This document shows positions 1-11,435 of a stretch of DNA of 64,000 nucleotides, piece by piece (the first letter of the stretch is position 1; each line of letters begins with the position of its first letter). The notes under the pieces were generated by a model. The model worked only from the letters and a program-made list of their open reading frames with translations, searched no databases and had not been told where the DNA came from. Origin of the DNA: Welwitschia mirabilis (taxonomy: Eukaryota; Gnetophyta; Gnetopsida; Welwitschiales); contig JBOZIK010000001.1 in assembly GCA_051453625.1 (NCBI GenBank), positions 57,475,794 to 57,539,793 of the forward strand, read 5' to 3'. A program made the translations under genes and the position numbers.

Positions 1-1533
1 CTAACTCTGAGCCTAGTGCCTTCGTTGGGATTACGACATTCGGGTGAACTCCCGTCTATACTAGCGTGTGTTTTTCTGCAAGTTATATAATTTACAGGTT
101 TACCTAAGGACTTCAAGATTGCATAAATTCGCACCGCAACAACTTGAAGATGAATAGATGATTAATAAATCTATATAGAAATATAGTCATATTACACAAA
201 GATAGAAGTTAAGTTATCCTCATTTATTTTAACATTTATTGATTTCTCTGCTACATGATTTCTATTGTTGAACATTTAGTAGGCTTTATTGAAGATGGAA
301 TATCCTAGAAAAATGCGATCATAAACTTTAAAATATCCTTCGCTCATCCTCTTCATTTAAGATAAAACATTTTGATCCAAATATATGAAAATAACTTATG
401 TATGATTTCTCACTAGGCCACGGTTCATATAAAGTTTTAGAAGTCTAATGTTTGACTAGAACTTAATTTCAAATGTAGCATGCAATGTTGATGGATTCTA
501 TTCAAAAATGATAAGGAACTTGTTTATCATGCATAATTATTATTACCATTTTATTTAGAACTCCATTCTTTCTTTTCACCACTTCATTTTGTTTTGGAGT
601 TTTTGACACAGTGAATTAACTAAAAATGTCAAACTGTTCATAGAAATCTCTAAACTTTGCATTTTGAACTTAGTATTATTATCAATTTTGAGCATCCTGA
701 TCTTATACCCCTTTTGGTTTTGTAACCTAATGCATATCTTAGATAAAACATTAAATGTCTCATCATTATGTGTAAGGAAGGCTACCCATGTAAAACAAGA
801 GTAATAATCAACAACAATTAAATAGTATCTTTTTTAATTATGAATTTATATAGGAGAAAGACTAACAATATTAAGATGTAAAAATATAAAGGATTTTTAG
901 TTGTCATAGCATTTTCTTATTAAAGATTACCCCTGTTTGATTTTCTTTCTAGCATGCTTTACAAACTTGGTTATTAATGCTTTTTAACTTAAGAAGTCCT
1001 CTAATCACTTCTTTTGTGGATACATATTAAATCTTTCTATGCCATAGCTCCATTTCACCTATAGTACTTAACATACGCTTGGTTCCCTTCTTAGAATTAT
1101 CTTATAGAGTAATACTATAGAAATTTAATTTTCTAATACTAAAAAATAAGACTTTAATTGAGTTATATTATCTAATAACAAAATAATATTTGGTAAAAGT
1201 AATAGAAAATTTTTTGTTGCATAATTGACTAACACTTAGAAGATTATATTGTAGTCCTTCTACAAAGAAAACATCTTTTACCTTAGGTAGGTTACCTCAT
1301 TTAATGGTTCTAATCCTTTGATAGATTCTTTTGTGTTATCTACAAAGGTGACTACTCCTTTATTCTATTTTATCAAGGTGGTCAAACTAGATTTGGTTCT
1401 TATCATATGCCTTGAACATTCATTGTCAATGTGCTAGGCATGTTTCTTTATTGCTTGTAGTGCAATGTATGCTATAGAGCTGGTCTTGATTTTGGACCCT
1501 ATATTTTATTTGATTAATCTTACATACAACATT

Positions 1534-1605
1534 ATACCATACTTCTTGGCCTTTTGGCATTATTAGTATAAATACCATACTTTTTGACCTTTTGGCATTC
1601 TTATT
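1534..1605. repeat. Imperfect tandem duplication, period 38 bp
   Basis: Two adjacent units starting ATACCATACTT at 1534 and 1572, each containing CCTTTTGGCATT, differ at a few bases. They lie in the decayed copia protease region and represent a local duplication after the gene died. Confidence 0.75.
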
Positions 1606-1746
1606 GTAATATCTGTTTTTGAATTTTATTGAATAATTAAATTGATAATGATTTTTTTTGTAGTAGTAACAATAAATAATGTCATTAATATATATTAAAT
1701 TCTCATACCTTAATTTGCAGTTCTATTTGTTGAAAGAGTAAGCTGA

Positions 1747-1751
1747 AGTAC
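1747..1751. repeat. Target-site duplication AGTAC, left of gypsy copy A
   Basis: AGTAC directly precedes the LTR start TGATGC at 1752, and the same five bases directly follow the LTR end CACAACA at 9862. A 5-bp duplication is the normal Ty3/gypsy integrase signature. It shows that copy A is one insertion event into the copia element. Confidence 0.85.
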
Positions 1752-2811
1752 TGATGCACCATCAATTTGTGGTTATTTGATGGAGTTGTATGAGTTGTTT
1801 TGCAGGACATTTACATAAGTTTAGATGCAATACTGAGGATTTTGGAGAATCAATAGAAGATATCAGAAATCTGTAATTCTTAGCAAAATTTGATGCATTT
1901 AAGGCATATTCTAATACATAAATCTTTAAAGGAAGATTAATGACAGAAAGGCTAGCTTTCCTTTACTAAACTAAATGAAGAAGACTATCATCTAGGTGTG
2001 ATGATGACACATTTGAATGCTGATGTGGACTACAGCTATATTACTCAATAATTTGCTAACTAATCTTTTATAATGAGCTATCATGTCCTATGTCATTTAG
2101 ATGATATTCAAGATGACCACTACAACTGACTTTGATAGCCAATTGTTGACCATTTCATCTATTTCTTATCTATAAAGTATTGCATTTTGGAATGCCTTTT
2201 GTGTAATAATTTTGCTTTGTAACCCTATACATAAAAACCTCCTTTGAATACCCTCTCTATCTTTGATGTACTGGAAATTCTCATGATAGGAGATTGAAGG
2301 ATAGAAGATCCATCTTAAGAGTTATAGAAAGACATTTATTTGGTAGAGGGTTGTGCATCCTCCATTGAGCCCTAATTTTTTATAATCTAGATGTTTGATT
2401 TCTTTTTAATATAAAACTCTATTTTCATTATTACATTTATATTTTTCAGGTGTCCCTAATGGTTTATGTTGCCCTTGATCTAGTGACAATTTCATTAGTG
2501 ATATAGATCTTAAGGGCATCCTTTGTTTAAGGCTGAAAGAAAGTAGTTTAGTTTCATTTTGCATTGCATTTAGTTAGTTTCATTTCGCATTTGCATTGCA
2601 TCTTTTATTTCTTGCATTATTTTTTAATTTTGGTTAATTTACTTTGTTAAAAATTAATCCTTATTCTCCTCTTATAAGTCTTCAATGAGATACGACATTT
2701 GGTTTCACTATCAACTATATTAGTGTGATGTATTGTGTAAGATATCTATTTTATTTATGAATGATAGAATCTTTTTAAGTATAAATATTTACATAAATAT
2801 GTGCCACAACA
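1752..2811 (+). repeat. 5' LTR of copy A
   Basis: About 1060 bp, from TGATGCACCATCAATTTG to GTGCCACAACA. The limits are set by the 5-bp duplication on the left and by the primer-site region on the right. It aligns along its length with 8845-9862. In life the LTR would supply promoter and polyadenylation signals. At least one TGTCATCC-type imperfect palindrome lies near 2079-2118. Confidence 0.85.
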
Positions 2812-2834
2812 AATTAGTGTCTTTGCCAGGGAAG
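2812..2834 (+). other. Primer-binding-site region of copy A
   Basis: The sequence just after the LTR, with GTGTCTTTGCCAGGGAAG, resembles a decayed TGGCGCCGTTGCCGGGGA-type site usual in plant Athila/Tat elements. Copies B, C and D have the same decayed block at the same place. The tRNA is not assigned. Confidence 0.6.
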
Positions 2835-3285
2835 ATTACTGAGGAGCACAAGGATTATCATCATTTAGGTGAGTACATTAGATTTACATTTAGTTATTTA
2901 TCCATAATGACGTTATATTTTTATTAGGAACCATAGGTTTTTGTTTTTTGTTTATACTTTTTTAATTTATATTTTTAGTACTAAAATAATTATTATTTCC
3001 TTTGTTGTCCTCATTACAGTTAAGATAATACTCTATGATTTTTTTTTATTTTCAGATTTTAATTTTCTATAATAAAATTGGTATCTATTATCTCCTTTAT
3101 CGTCTAGATTAGTAGAAGGATGACAACTTGTGTTTTTCCAATTTTTGGCTTTCTGCTCTATTAAGTTTCTATTTTTTGCTCTGTGTATTTGTCTTTCCTT
3201 CTGTTGTTCCCATGATAGTTAGGATGATAGTCTATTATTTTTTATCTTATTTTCTATTTTTTTCTATTTGCAAGATACTATGATA
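2835..3285 (+). other. Untranslated leader of copy A
   Basis: AT-rich leader between primer site and gag. It holds one good TGTCATCC-type imperfect palindrome (3190-3230) and two weaker ones near 3003 and 3090. The block after the primer site (GAGCACAAGGATTATCATCA) is conserved with copies B, C and D. No protein is supported; the 64-codon frame at 2733-2927 spans the LTR end and is accidental. Confidence 0.55.
3190..3230 (+). repeat. TGTCATCC-type imperfect palindrome in copy A leader
   Basis: The inner CCCATGATAG followed by AGGATGATAG pairs imperfectly with the pyrimidine-rich left side. It matches the motif in LTRs and leaders of the other copies. Confidence 0.55.
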
Positions 3286-5000
3286 TAATTAATTTAGAAA
3301 AGAAATATCAGATAGAGAGGCTATTAATAGAAAATAACATTAGAGAAGAACTGGTAGACATCGAAAAAGAATTGGAAAAACAATCTCCAGGTGCATACAA
3401 TATCCCTTCTAATTTTTTTTTTTTTAAATCAGAACCTATAGAAGAAAATTTAGAAGGAGAAAATTAGTTTACAATGTTGAGAACTGCCCAAAAGCAAAAG
3501 CAAGTTATAGGGTTTTATACCCCTAGTCCTAATGAAAACCTTACCCTGAGGGAATTACTAGCTAATAAGAAATGAGAGATTCAAATCCCCTTTTGATCTA
3601 TCCTCAAGAGATGATGTTGAGCTTGAGAATCTAAATGCCTATCCAAATTTTAGTGGTAAATACAATGGGTATTTCTCCAACACATATTAGACATAGAACA
3701 ATTAGTTCTTATCTCAGAGAATGAAAAGAAAAAGATTAGTAATAAAATATATATGGTAATATTTTTCATGACATTAAAAGGAAGAGCTCAACTTGGCTAA
3801 AATCCATACTCTATAAAAGTTTAAAATCTTGGAATCAAGTCTAGAAAACTTTTATTAAAAGATTTATGAGTGAAGAAACCATTAAAAAAAGGAAAAAGGA
3901 AGTAAAAAACTTTCAACAACAACCAAATGAAGACTATGCTTTCACATATGAACGTTTCTTCATTACCCTTTATTCTAATCTAGTAGATGCTTTCTCATAA
4001 GAAGAACTTATTAAATACTTTTATAGTGGGCTATACCATTACAAAAAATAACTTATAGACTTCTCTTGTAATGGAAACATTATGAAACTTATGTTAGAAA
4101 ACACTTGAAAAAAACTAGAAGAGCTTGTGGAGGTTAGTCAAACTTGGCCAACATCTAAAGAAAACTAAATTATAGGATAACTCATCAAAGATTTAAAAGA
4201 AGTTAAACAAGAAAAAGAGGTAGAATATAACCCTATAATTCTAATGAGATATTTTACAATAACTCTATAGAAATATACAGAAATGATTTTTGATGTTAAA
4301 TCAACAACAGAGTGAAAGTTTTTGCCAACTTGTAACTTATGTAAGGACAATTATCACATTACCAAGGATTATCCACTTTTACCAACATACAAAAATAAAA
4401 TACATAAAGAATTTTACACTTTTAATTAAAAATTTTTAAATTTCAATCAAAACCAGGAACAACCTAGGTTGAATACACATTTTTAAAATGATTTTGATTC
4501 TTTCAAAAACCAATTCGAAAACTTAAACTATTAACCAAGTTCATCTAACTTCCAATATCTTAATGACTCATTTACAAACTTTTTAGATGAGTTCAAGAAA
4601 TCATAAGAAATAACAAATGCTAAACTTAATAACTTAGTAAATTTCCTTTAACAAATAATGTTGGTAAATCAAAGATTACATAGCATATGATCTACATAAC
4701 CTTTAGCAAATTCCAATGAACTAAAAAAAGACTATAAGGTTATGATAAGAAGTGAACATGAAGTAAATGCTCCTCCTTGTGAAACATCAACCTTTTAATA
4801 TGACACTCAAGATGATAAAGAAGAAAAGAACATTAAAATATTAGAATATTATAACTTCTCTTCTCTTAGTAAAGACAAAAAGAAAAATTCTTTACAAAAG
4901 CAACCATCTATCCTTGGCTTAATAGGCTTAACAACAATTCCACTTTTAATGAACATCTTAAAGCATTGATAAAAAATGTGATCATAAACTTAGTATTCTA
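3286..5000 (+). pseudogene. Copy A gag (nucleocapsid) pseudogene
   Basis: Gag packages the element RNA. In shifting frames one reads the N-terminal block LRELLANKK near 3550, a central region with KISNKIYMVIFFMTLKGRA near 3730-3790 (family: RNA-binding gag core) and a zinc-knuckle-like motif at 4331-4372. The knuckle has C-x2-C-x4-H spacing, but Tyr stands in the fourth ligand position. After it comes an Asn/Phe-rich tail. Stops are dense, several at expected Trp or Gln, so no long open frame survives. Copies B and C contain the same order of blocks, which makes the assignment firm although the ends are approximate. Confidence 0.75.
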
Positions 5001-5990
5001 GAAATTTTTGTAATAAAATCTAAGGTACTTAAAACTATGGAAAGACTTGATAAGAAGAAAACAAAAATGAGTTATCCCTAGTAATGTATTTCTAGCATAA
5101 TCCCTCACAAATTTAGTGTTATAAAAATTTTTCAAATTTAAAGATCTAGGGGCAGTAATGGTAAATGTTACATTAGATAGAAATAAAAATATCAGAAGAT
5201 CTTTAATTGACATTAGAATAAGTGTTAATATCATGCCACTACACATTTACAAGAGACTTGGTTTAGAGGATAGAAGAGAGCCTACTCAGATTCTCTTAGA
5301 GTTAGTGGATACTTTGGTTAAGAAACACTTAAAGATTATCAAAGATTTAGTGATCCAAATTAAAGAGGCTAGATACCTAATAAATGTAATTTTCATATAA
5401 GTTAAACACAATTGAGGGTATCCATTACTTCTAAGACAAGCCTTTTGTGCAACAACCCCCTGCATTATTAATACTATGATAGGAATGATGAAATGTCACT
5501 TAGGAATCAAAATATTTACAATTAGAGTTTTTAATGTAGCTGAAAAAGACCTAGATAATAATGAAATGGACATTAAAAGTAACATTAAACCAATTTTATT
5601 CCTCCAACATCATTACCTTAAATAAAGAAATCCAACATTACATGAACCTATACTTTATATTAACCCATGTTAGATTAAGAATGAAGAAGCCATTGATACA
5701 TCCAACTTTCAGAATGAAGAAGATATGAAACCTTTAGATTGTAAGGAAGTCCAACTATTAGATGAGAAGTTACATCTTAAGGGAGATTTTCCATTCCATA
5801 AGCCAAAAATTAAAAATCATAATTTGAATTTAAACCTAAAAAATCTTCTTAGTAAACTAAAACATACTTTTCTTATGATGATTAAAATAAAACTCTTATA
5901 ATTAATCAAAATCTTTTATGAGAGTAAACATTAATCTCCCTTTTAACTTCCAAAATTCATACTCATGTGGTCTCATAGAGTTTTATCTAC
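5001..5990 (+). pseudogene. Copy A aspartic protease and protease-RT linker pseudogene
   Basis: The open stretch 5158-5400 is the core of a retrotransposon aspartic protease, which would cut the polyprotein. Where Athila/Tat proteases have a D-L-G-A active site followed by SVNLLP, this copy reads LIDIRISVNIMP, so the Asp is kept but the Gly-Ala is lost. The following IYKRLGLEDRR and VIQIKEARYLINVIFI fit the fold's later strands. From 5400 to 5990 the linker continues (GYPLLLRQAFCATTP, then LKNLLSKLKHTF), where the family normally leads into reverse transcriptase, but homology stops at about 5990. Copy B has the same linker on the minus strand at 60441-61097. The inactive catalytic site and stops make it non-functional. 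Confidence 0.75.
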
Positions 5991-6540
5991 TATCTCTCTC
6001 TTTCCCTAATTGATTCTACTTGAAAATAATTGTGTACCTTTTATGTTTTATTAATTAGTAAACTTTTGATTTATGTCTTATTTCTCTGAAAGAATGCAAT
6101 GTCCTAAAATCATCTAAATAAATCCTTCATTCTTTTTTTCTTCCTTCTCAATAAAAGCGTAACTAGATTTTAGGATTTAAATAAATTTTACTTGCTTTGG
6201 TATTTCATTTTTTCTTTCATGATTCTTATGATTTTAACTTTGATTTTATTATCAGCTTTCTATTTTCAACTTTCTAGTGTTAGTTTTCTACTAGATTTCT
6301 ATTTTCTGTTTTTGCTTTATGTGTTTGTCATCCTGACTGTTGTCTAGATGACGAGAAGTATGATAGTTAGTTATTTTTAATTTGATTTTATTTTATTTTA
6401 AGAAAATACATTTCTGATGGCTTTGTTGATATTTCTAACTTAACCACTTAATAGCCACTTAATAGTTTTAGAAATGTGATGAACAACATTTGGAAATACA
6501 CTAGAAACCATCTAAATTTTCTCTTAGCTTTTTTCTTTAG
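5991..6540 (+). other. Leader-like segment in place of RT-RNH-IN in copy A
   Basis: This 550-bp stretch lies where RT, RNase H and integrase should be. Part of it (6270-6420) resembles the element's own leader at about 3130-3280: both have TTTCTATTTTCTG-like runs, a TTGTC...GATAG palindrome and the same following T-rich tract. No coding similarity was seen. Confidence 0.45.
6325..6367 (+). repeat. TGTCATCC-type imperfect palindrome inside copy A deletion
   Basis: TTGTCATCC on the left with TCTAGATGACGAG and TATGATAG on the right. It has the same design as the motif in the leaders. Confidence 0.5.
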
Positions 6541-7989
6541 AGACCATTATGACATGATTTGATTATCTTTCAAACATGACTTATGTATTTATTTTCATGA
6601 CTAGTCTTTTAACTTGGGCATTTTATTGTGATAAGATTAGATTCACCCAATATTAAAAGATTTACACATCTATGAACTTCAATTTAAAGGAAGATGCTTT
6701 ATTTTTGATAATTTTCTTAATTATGAAAAGGTCTTAGATTTTTTAAGAGTGTTCTTTTTTATCTTCATCTTATGACTTCACCTTTGTCTTTTGGAGTGTT
6801 TAGTCATGTGGAATGTTTTTCTTTATGCAAAATAAAATTTAAAGTAAGACCATGATATTTTATATTTGAGAGAATATGATCACCATGATGTCCTACCACA
6901 AATACACTAGGATAAATATTTCCAAAAGAAGCCTTTGGTAGTATAATATGACAGCTGTGAAAACTTCACTAGGAGATCAGTTGGCTATGCTTCGTGGGTC
7001 CTTACTTCTCTAACTATGGTTGTACTTCACTCATCATAGATAATAAAATAATAAACACTTAAAGGGTATGGGATAAGTGGTGTTACTAGTATCATCAGAT
7101 GTATTGCTTGTTTTCGAGGCTCTTAGTCTTTCAATATAAGCATTTCATTTCTTGAGATTCAGGTGGTTGTTTTGAGATGTTGGCANNNNNNNNNNNNNNN
7201 NNNNNNNNNNNNNNNNNNNNNNNNNNNNNNNNNNNNNNNNNNNNNNNNNNNNNNNNNNNNNNNNNNNNNNNNNNNNNNNNNNNNNNNNNNNNNNNNNNNN
7301 NNNNNNNNNNNNNNNNNNNNNNNNNNNNNNNNNNNNNNNNNNNNNNNNNNNNNNNNNNNNNNNNNNNNNNNNNNNNNNNNNNNNNNNNNNNNNNNNNNNN
7401 NNNNNNNNNNNNNNNNNNNNNNNNNNNNNNNNNNNNNNNNNNNNNNNNNNNNNNNNNNNNNNNNNNNNNNNNNNNNNNAAGTTTTTAATAAAGAATTGAT
7501 TTCTTGTTTAGATAAATGGTTTTATAATGTTTATTTTTAGTATTTTGGAGTTTCTCAATGTTGCTCATAATCATTTTGTGATAGAACGTTTTATTTACTT
7601 ATCAGAATATTTCATACCTCTATATTTTTCTAATCTGACATTTCTTTACTTAACATTACACTTAATTTATAAATCTATTCAAATTTAAAAATCAATCATA
7701 ATCTTCCTTCTTACCTCTATTTATTTCTTTTTACTTTACTAGCCAATATGAAACTATTATTTTTCTCAGGGGGTATAGGATCTATTTTCATGGCTTATTT
7801 TTAATTTTTTAGTTATTTCAAACTTTCATGAGACATAATTTTAAAATTTTCATCCACATGATGCGTAATTGACTATTTTGATATGAGATGTATTTTATGA
7901 GCCTAGTTTATAATTTTGAGATTGATTTTTTGTAAAACAAATTATCTTACTTTTGTGGTTTTTCATCTGGTTTTTATCAGTAACTAATA
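6541..7989 (+). other. 3' untranslated region of copy A
   Basis: Non-coding region between pol and the polypurine tract. It aligns by eye with copy C 32080-32640 and copy D 45340-46000, sharing landmarks such as ATGATGTCCTA, GGATCAGTTG or similar, and TGTGGAAT. Positions 7186-7478 are N. No gene is visible. Confidence 0.6.
7186..7478. other. Assembly gap, 293 N
   Basis: Unresolved bases in the 3' untranslated region of copy A. Predicted open frames crossing it have no meaning. Confidence 0.99.
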
Positions 7990-8008
7990 AAGGCTAAGTA
8001 GAAAGCTA
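7990..8008 (+). other. Polypurine tract of copy A
   Basis: AAGGCTAAGTAGAAAGCTA directly precedes the 3' LTR. The same block precedes the 3' LTRs of copies C (36640-36658) and D (48444-48462), so it is the plus-strand primer site of the family. Confidence 0.65.
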
Positions 8009-8089
8009 TTATGCACTACAAATTTGTGGTTACTTGATGGGGTTTTATGAGCTATTTTATAGGACATTTGCACAAGTTTAGATGCAATA

Positions 8090-8844
8090 NNNNNNNNNNN
8101 NNNNNNNNNNNNNNNNNNNNNNNNNNNNNNNNNNNNNNNNNNNNNNNNNNNNNNNNNNNNNNNNNNNNNNNNNNNNNNNNNNNNNNNNNNNNNNNNNNNN
8201 NNNNNNNNNNNNNNNNNNNNNNNNNNNNNNNNNNNNNNNNNNNNNNNNNNNNNNNNNNNNNNNNNNNNNNNNNNNNNNNNNNNNNNNNNNNNNNNNNNNN
8301 NNNNNNNNNNNNNNNNNNNNNNNNNNNNNNNNNNNNNNNNNNNNNNNNNNNNNNNNNNNNNNNNNNNNNNNNNNNNNNNNNNNNNNNNNNNNNNNNNNNN
8401 NNNNNNNNNNNNNNNNNNNNNNNNNNNNNNNNNNNNNNNNNNNNNNNNNNNNNNNNNNNNNNNNNNNNNNNNNNNNNNNNNNNNNNNNNNNNNNNNNNNN
8501 NNNNNNNNNNNNNNNNNNNNNNNNNNNNNNNNNNNNNNNNNNNNNNNNNNNNNNNNNNNNNNNNNNNNNNNNNNNNNNNNNNNNNNNNNNNNNNNNNNNN
8601 NNNNNNNNNNNNNNNNNNNNNNNNNNNNNNNNNNNNNNNNNNNNNNNNNNNNNNNNNNNNNNNNNNNNNNNNNNNNNNNNNNNNNNNNNNNNNNNNNNNN
8701 NNNNNNNNNNNNNNNNNNNNNNNNNNNNNNNNNNNNNNNNNNNNNNNNNNNNNNNNNNNNNNNNNNNNNNNNNNNNNNNNNNNNNNNNNNNNNNNNNNNN
8801 NNNNNNNNNNNNNNNNNNNNNNNNNNNNNNNNNNNNNNNNNNNN
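8090..8844. other. Assembly gap, 755 N
   Basis: Gap inside the copy A 3' LTR. Both edges carry the same roughly 45-bp LTR segment (8043-8089 and 8845-8891). Confidence 0.99.
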
Positions 8845-9146
8845 TTTTATGAGCTGCTTTATAAGACATTTACACAGGTTTAGATGTAATTCTGAGGATT
8901 TTGGAGAATTAATAGAAGGTCTCGAAAATGTGTAATTCTTACTAAGATTTGAGGCATTTAAGACACATTCTGATATACAAATCTTTGAAGGAAGATTATT
9001 GACATAAATTTTAGCTTCTTCTCAATAAAATTATTAAAAAAAACCATCATCCCCTCTATCATCTCCATGATAGATAGAACAATGATAACATTTGATGCTG
9101 ATGTAAACTACTGAGTCATCATGCTAAGTCATCTTTTATAATGATT

Positions 9147-9187
9147 TATCATTCCCATCATCATTTGGATGACAGTCAGAATGACAT
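9147..9187 (+). repeat. TGTCATCC-type imperfect palindrome in copy A 3' LTR
   Basis: TATCATTCCCATCATCATTT followed by GGATGACAGTCAGAATGACA. Left and right halves are imperfect inverted repeats. Confidence 0.6.
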
Positions 9188-9862
9188 TGACATTGTAACT
9201 GACTCTAACAGCTAACCTTTGACTATTTCATTCATTTATTTTTCATAAAGGAGCATGTATTGCAATGCCTTTTGTTTATCATTTTCTAGTTTATAAACCT
9301 ATAAATAAGTCCCCTTCAATGCATTAAAAATTCTCATGACAAGAAATCGAAGGACAAGATACCCATCTCAAGAGTTGTAGAAAGACATTCCTTTGGTGGA
9401 GAGTTGTGCATCCTCCATTGAGGCCTGGTTGTTTTGTAACCCAAATGTTTGGTTTTTTTAATACAAAAACTCTATTTTCATTATTGCATTTAGATTCATT
9501 AAATGTTCCTTATTGTTTATGTTTCCCTTGATCTGGTGACAATTTCATTAGTGATATAGATCTTAAGGGCAACCTTTGTTAAGGCTAAATAAAAGTAGTT
9601 TAGTTTCATTTTGCATTGCATTTAGTTAGTTGCATTTTACATATGCATTTCATCTTTTATTTCCTGCATTATTTTTTAATTTTGGTTACTTTACTTTGTT
9701 GAAAATCAATCCTTATTCTTCTCTCATAAGTCTTCAATGAGATACAACATTTGATTCAATTCCAAGCATATTAGTGTGATGTATTATGAAAGATAACTAT
9801 TTTATTTATGAATGATATAATCTTTTTGAGTATAAACATTTGCACAAATATGAATCACAACA

Positions 9863-9867
9863 AGTAC
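9863..9867. repeat. Target-site duplication AGTAC, right of copy A
   Basis: Partner of 1747-1751. Copia sequence resumes immediately after it. Confidence 0.85.
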
Positions 9868-11385
9868 TAGTGGAGACTTCCTTATGATCTAAACCACTTT
9901 TATCATTTCGACTTTTGCATTATCTAAGCATTATGTTTAATGTCTCCTTTTCTTGAATATATTTCTCATTGATTCTTTCTGAGTTAGAAAGTTCCTATCT
10001 AGAATTATTTAACTTATCTATTAGTTTACTAGCCTAAAATTTAAGAGTTGAGGTTTTAGATGATAACTTATTGCAAGAAACATTTTCTTATTCATATGCT
10101 AATTCATGAAACTAAAGTAATTTTTTTATTTTAGTACATACCTTTTTCAACTTCATGAATTCTTTAGAGATTAAATCATACTTGTCTTGAAGATTTATAT
10201 CTATTTCATCTTCACTTTTTAATTGAGATTCTTGTTTTATGTCATCACTTTTCTTTTTAATATATACAATGGAAATGTAGAATGGATAAACTTTTTGACC
10301 ATTATATGTTTCTATTTCAATTGCATTTTCATCATCACCTCCTTCTATGAAAAAATATCTCCTTTTATTCATATCTTTCTTTTGTTCTTTTTCCTGTATT
10401 CTATCAGAAGTAGGACATTTCAAGGCTATTTTTCCTCATCCTTTAAAAATGTAACATTCTGATTTGAAAATATTAGACTTGAAAGAAAATGAAAAACTAC
10501 TAGAAGTCTTACCTTTGGAATTATTTCTATCTTAAAATTTGGGTCATTTGTGATAGTCCTTCTTTTTATTATTCTTATATAAAAGAAGTATTTTGACTCA
10601 TCTTATGATAAGAGCATGTTTCTCATCCATATCATCTTTAGAGCCTTCTCTATTTGATCCTTCTTTTATTTTTCCTTTTGAAACATGTCTTGTACTTTCA
10701 CTAGATTTAAGAGTAATGGTATTTTCTTTTAAAGAAACATCTTGAATGAGATTCATCTCATAAGCTATCAGAGCACTTTGTAATTCTTTAATCTTCATTG
10801 ATTTTAAATCTCTTACTTCTTTTATGGTTGTAGTCTTAGGCCTATGTTATAAAGTTAAGATCTAATAGCCTTTTAGATTATCTTATCCTTAGAAATAATT
10901 TCACCAATATCATGTGTAGCACTCACAATGTTGGAGACTCTTGTGAAGGATTCATAAACTCTCTTATCATTATTCATCCTGAGATTTTCAAACTGATTTA
11001 TACAAAGAAAAAGTTTTGATTACTTGATGATGGAGGTTCCTTCATATGTCCCGACTATAACATTCCATATCTCTTATGCAATTTTTCATTCATCTATTTT
11101 GTTAAATTCCTCCATTGTAATAGCTAAGTAGAGAGTATTCTTTGATTTTGATTCATACTTGAAGGTTGCCTTTTCTTTGTTTTTGGAGTCATTTATAGGC
11201 TTGGTTTAAGTAATTGTATTTGCTATAGCATCTATTATAGTTTTTGTAAATTATTAGTATACATTTTTAATGATTTACCAAACTTAAAACTAATAAGACT
11301 ATAATTACATTCACATCCCCATCTTCCAATAGGGATCCTTCATCCCAAAGAATAGTGGAGGTTTGATAGATGAAAACCCTTTCAT
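9868..11385 (-). pseudogene. SIRE-like Ty1/copia gag pseudogene
   Basis: Nucleocapsid precursor of the copia element split by copy A, read on the minus strand. The start at 11385 is chosen because it is followed by PPLFFGMKDPYWKMGM, the usual copia gag N-terminus. Next come GEIISKDKI near 10900 and MKIKELQSALIAYEMN at 10798-10750, both typical of plant copia gag cores. A zinc knuckle follows near 10412-10455, where only the first and last cysteines remain (second Cys to Phe, His to Lys). It is followed by a long charged C-terminal region (10423-10112) with IDINLQDKYDLISKEFMKLK, a probable coiled coil typical of SIRE gag. Two frames are still open (10112-10423 and 10598-10798). Stops elsewhere kill it. 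Confidence 0.8.
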
Positions 11386-11423
11386 AGTTCACTTATGGAT
11401 GTTACTCCTTTTTGTAAGTACCC

Positions 11424-11435
11424 TCTCTGATACCA
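11424..11435 (-). other. Primer-binding site of the copia element
   Basis: On the minus strand it reads TGGTATCAGAGA, matching the initiator-Met-tRNA-complementary site common in plant copia elements. It lies about 40 bp upstream of the gag start. Confidence 0.75.

Larger units (their letters stand above)
1..1751 (-). pseudogene. SIRE-like Ty1/copia pol fragment (protease to integrase), left part of a split element
   Basis: Remnant of a copia polyprotein read on the minus strand. Reading leftwards one sees a degenerate protease surrounding NECSRHMI near 1404-1425, a GAG-pre-integrase stretch FVEGLQYNLLSVSQLCN near 1218-1268, then the integrase core. The core shows VVDYYSCFTWVAFLTH near 773-835, the second-aspartate block LKIDNNTKF near 660-700 and the third block near 561-600. 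In the last, the family VVERKN motif reads VVKRKN, so the catalytic Glu has become Lys. Frame changes are frequent and stops sit mostly at expected Trp or Gln. The integrase in life joins cDNA to chromosomal DNA. Its gag half lies at 9868-11385 because gypsy copy A was inserted between them. Reverse transcriptase and the 3' LTR would lie left of the window. Copia is clear; SIRE is inferred from motif resemblance. Confidence 0.8.
1752..9862 (+). mobile_element. Ty3/gypsy Athila/Tat-type LTR retrotransposon, copy A (internally deleted)
   Basis: Complete insertion with two LTRs, primer site, leader, gag, protease and the start of the protease-RT linker, then a 3' untranslated region, polypurine tract and 3' LTR. 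Reverse transcriptase, RNase H and integrase are missing: pol homology stops near 5990, and 3'-region homology with copy C resumes near 6540 (copy C about 32080). It could only have moved with proteins from elsewhere, or it lost pol after insertion. The gag and protease match copy B and, less closely, copy C. The LTRs differ from each other at many positions by eye, so the insertion is old. It sits inside a copia element and has AGTAC duplications. Two N gaps (7186-7478 and 8090-8844) hide part of the 3' region and LTR. Confidence 0.85.
8009..9862 (+). repeat. 3' LTR of copy A, with gap and flanking duplication
   Basis: It starts TTATGCACTACAAATTTG and ends ATCACAACA, followed by the AGTAC target duplication. 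After about 80 bases there is a 755-N gap (8090-8844). The sequence then restarts at the same LTR position (8845, TTTTATGAGCTGCTTTATAA) rather than further along. The rest aligns with the 5' LTR. A possible TATA box CCTATAAATAAG is at 9298-9309. Imperfect palindromes lie at 9042-9090 and 9147-9187. Confidence 0.8.
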
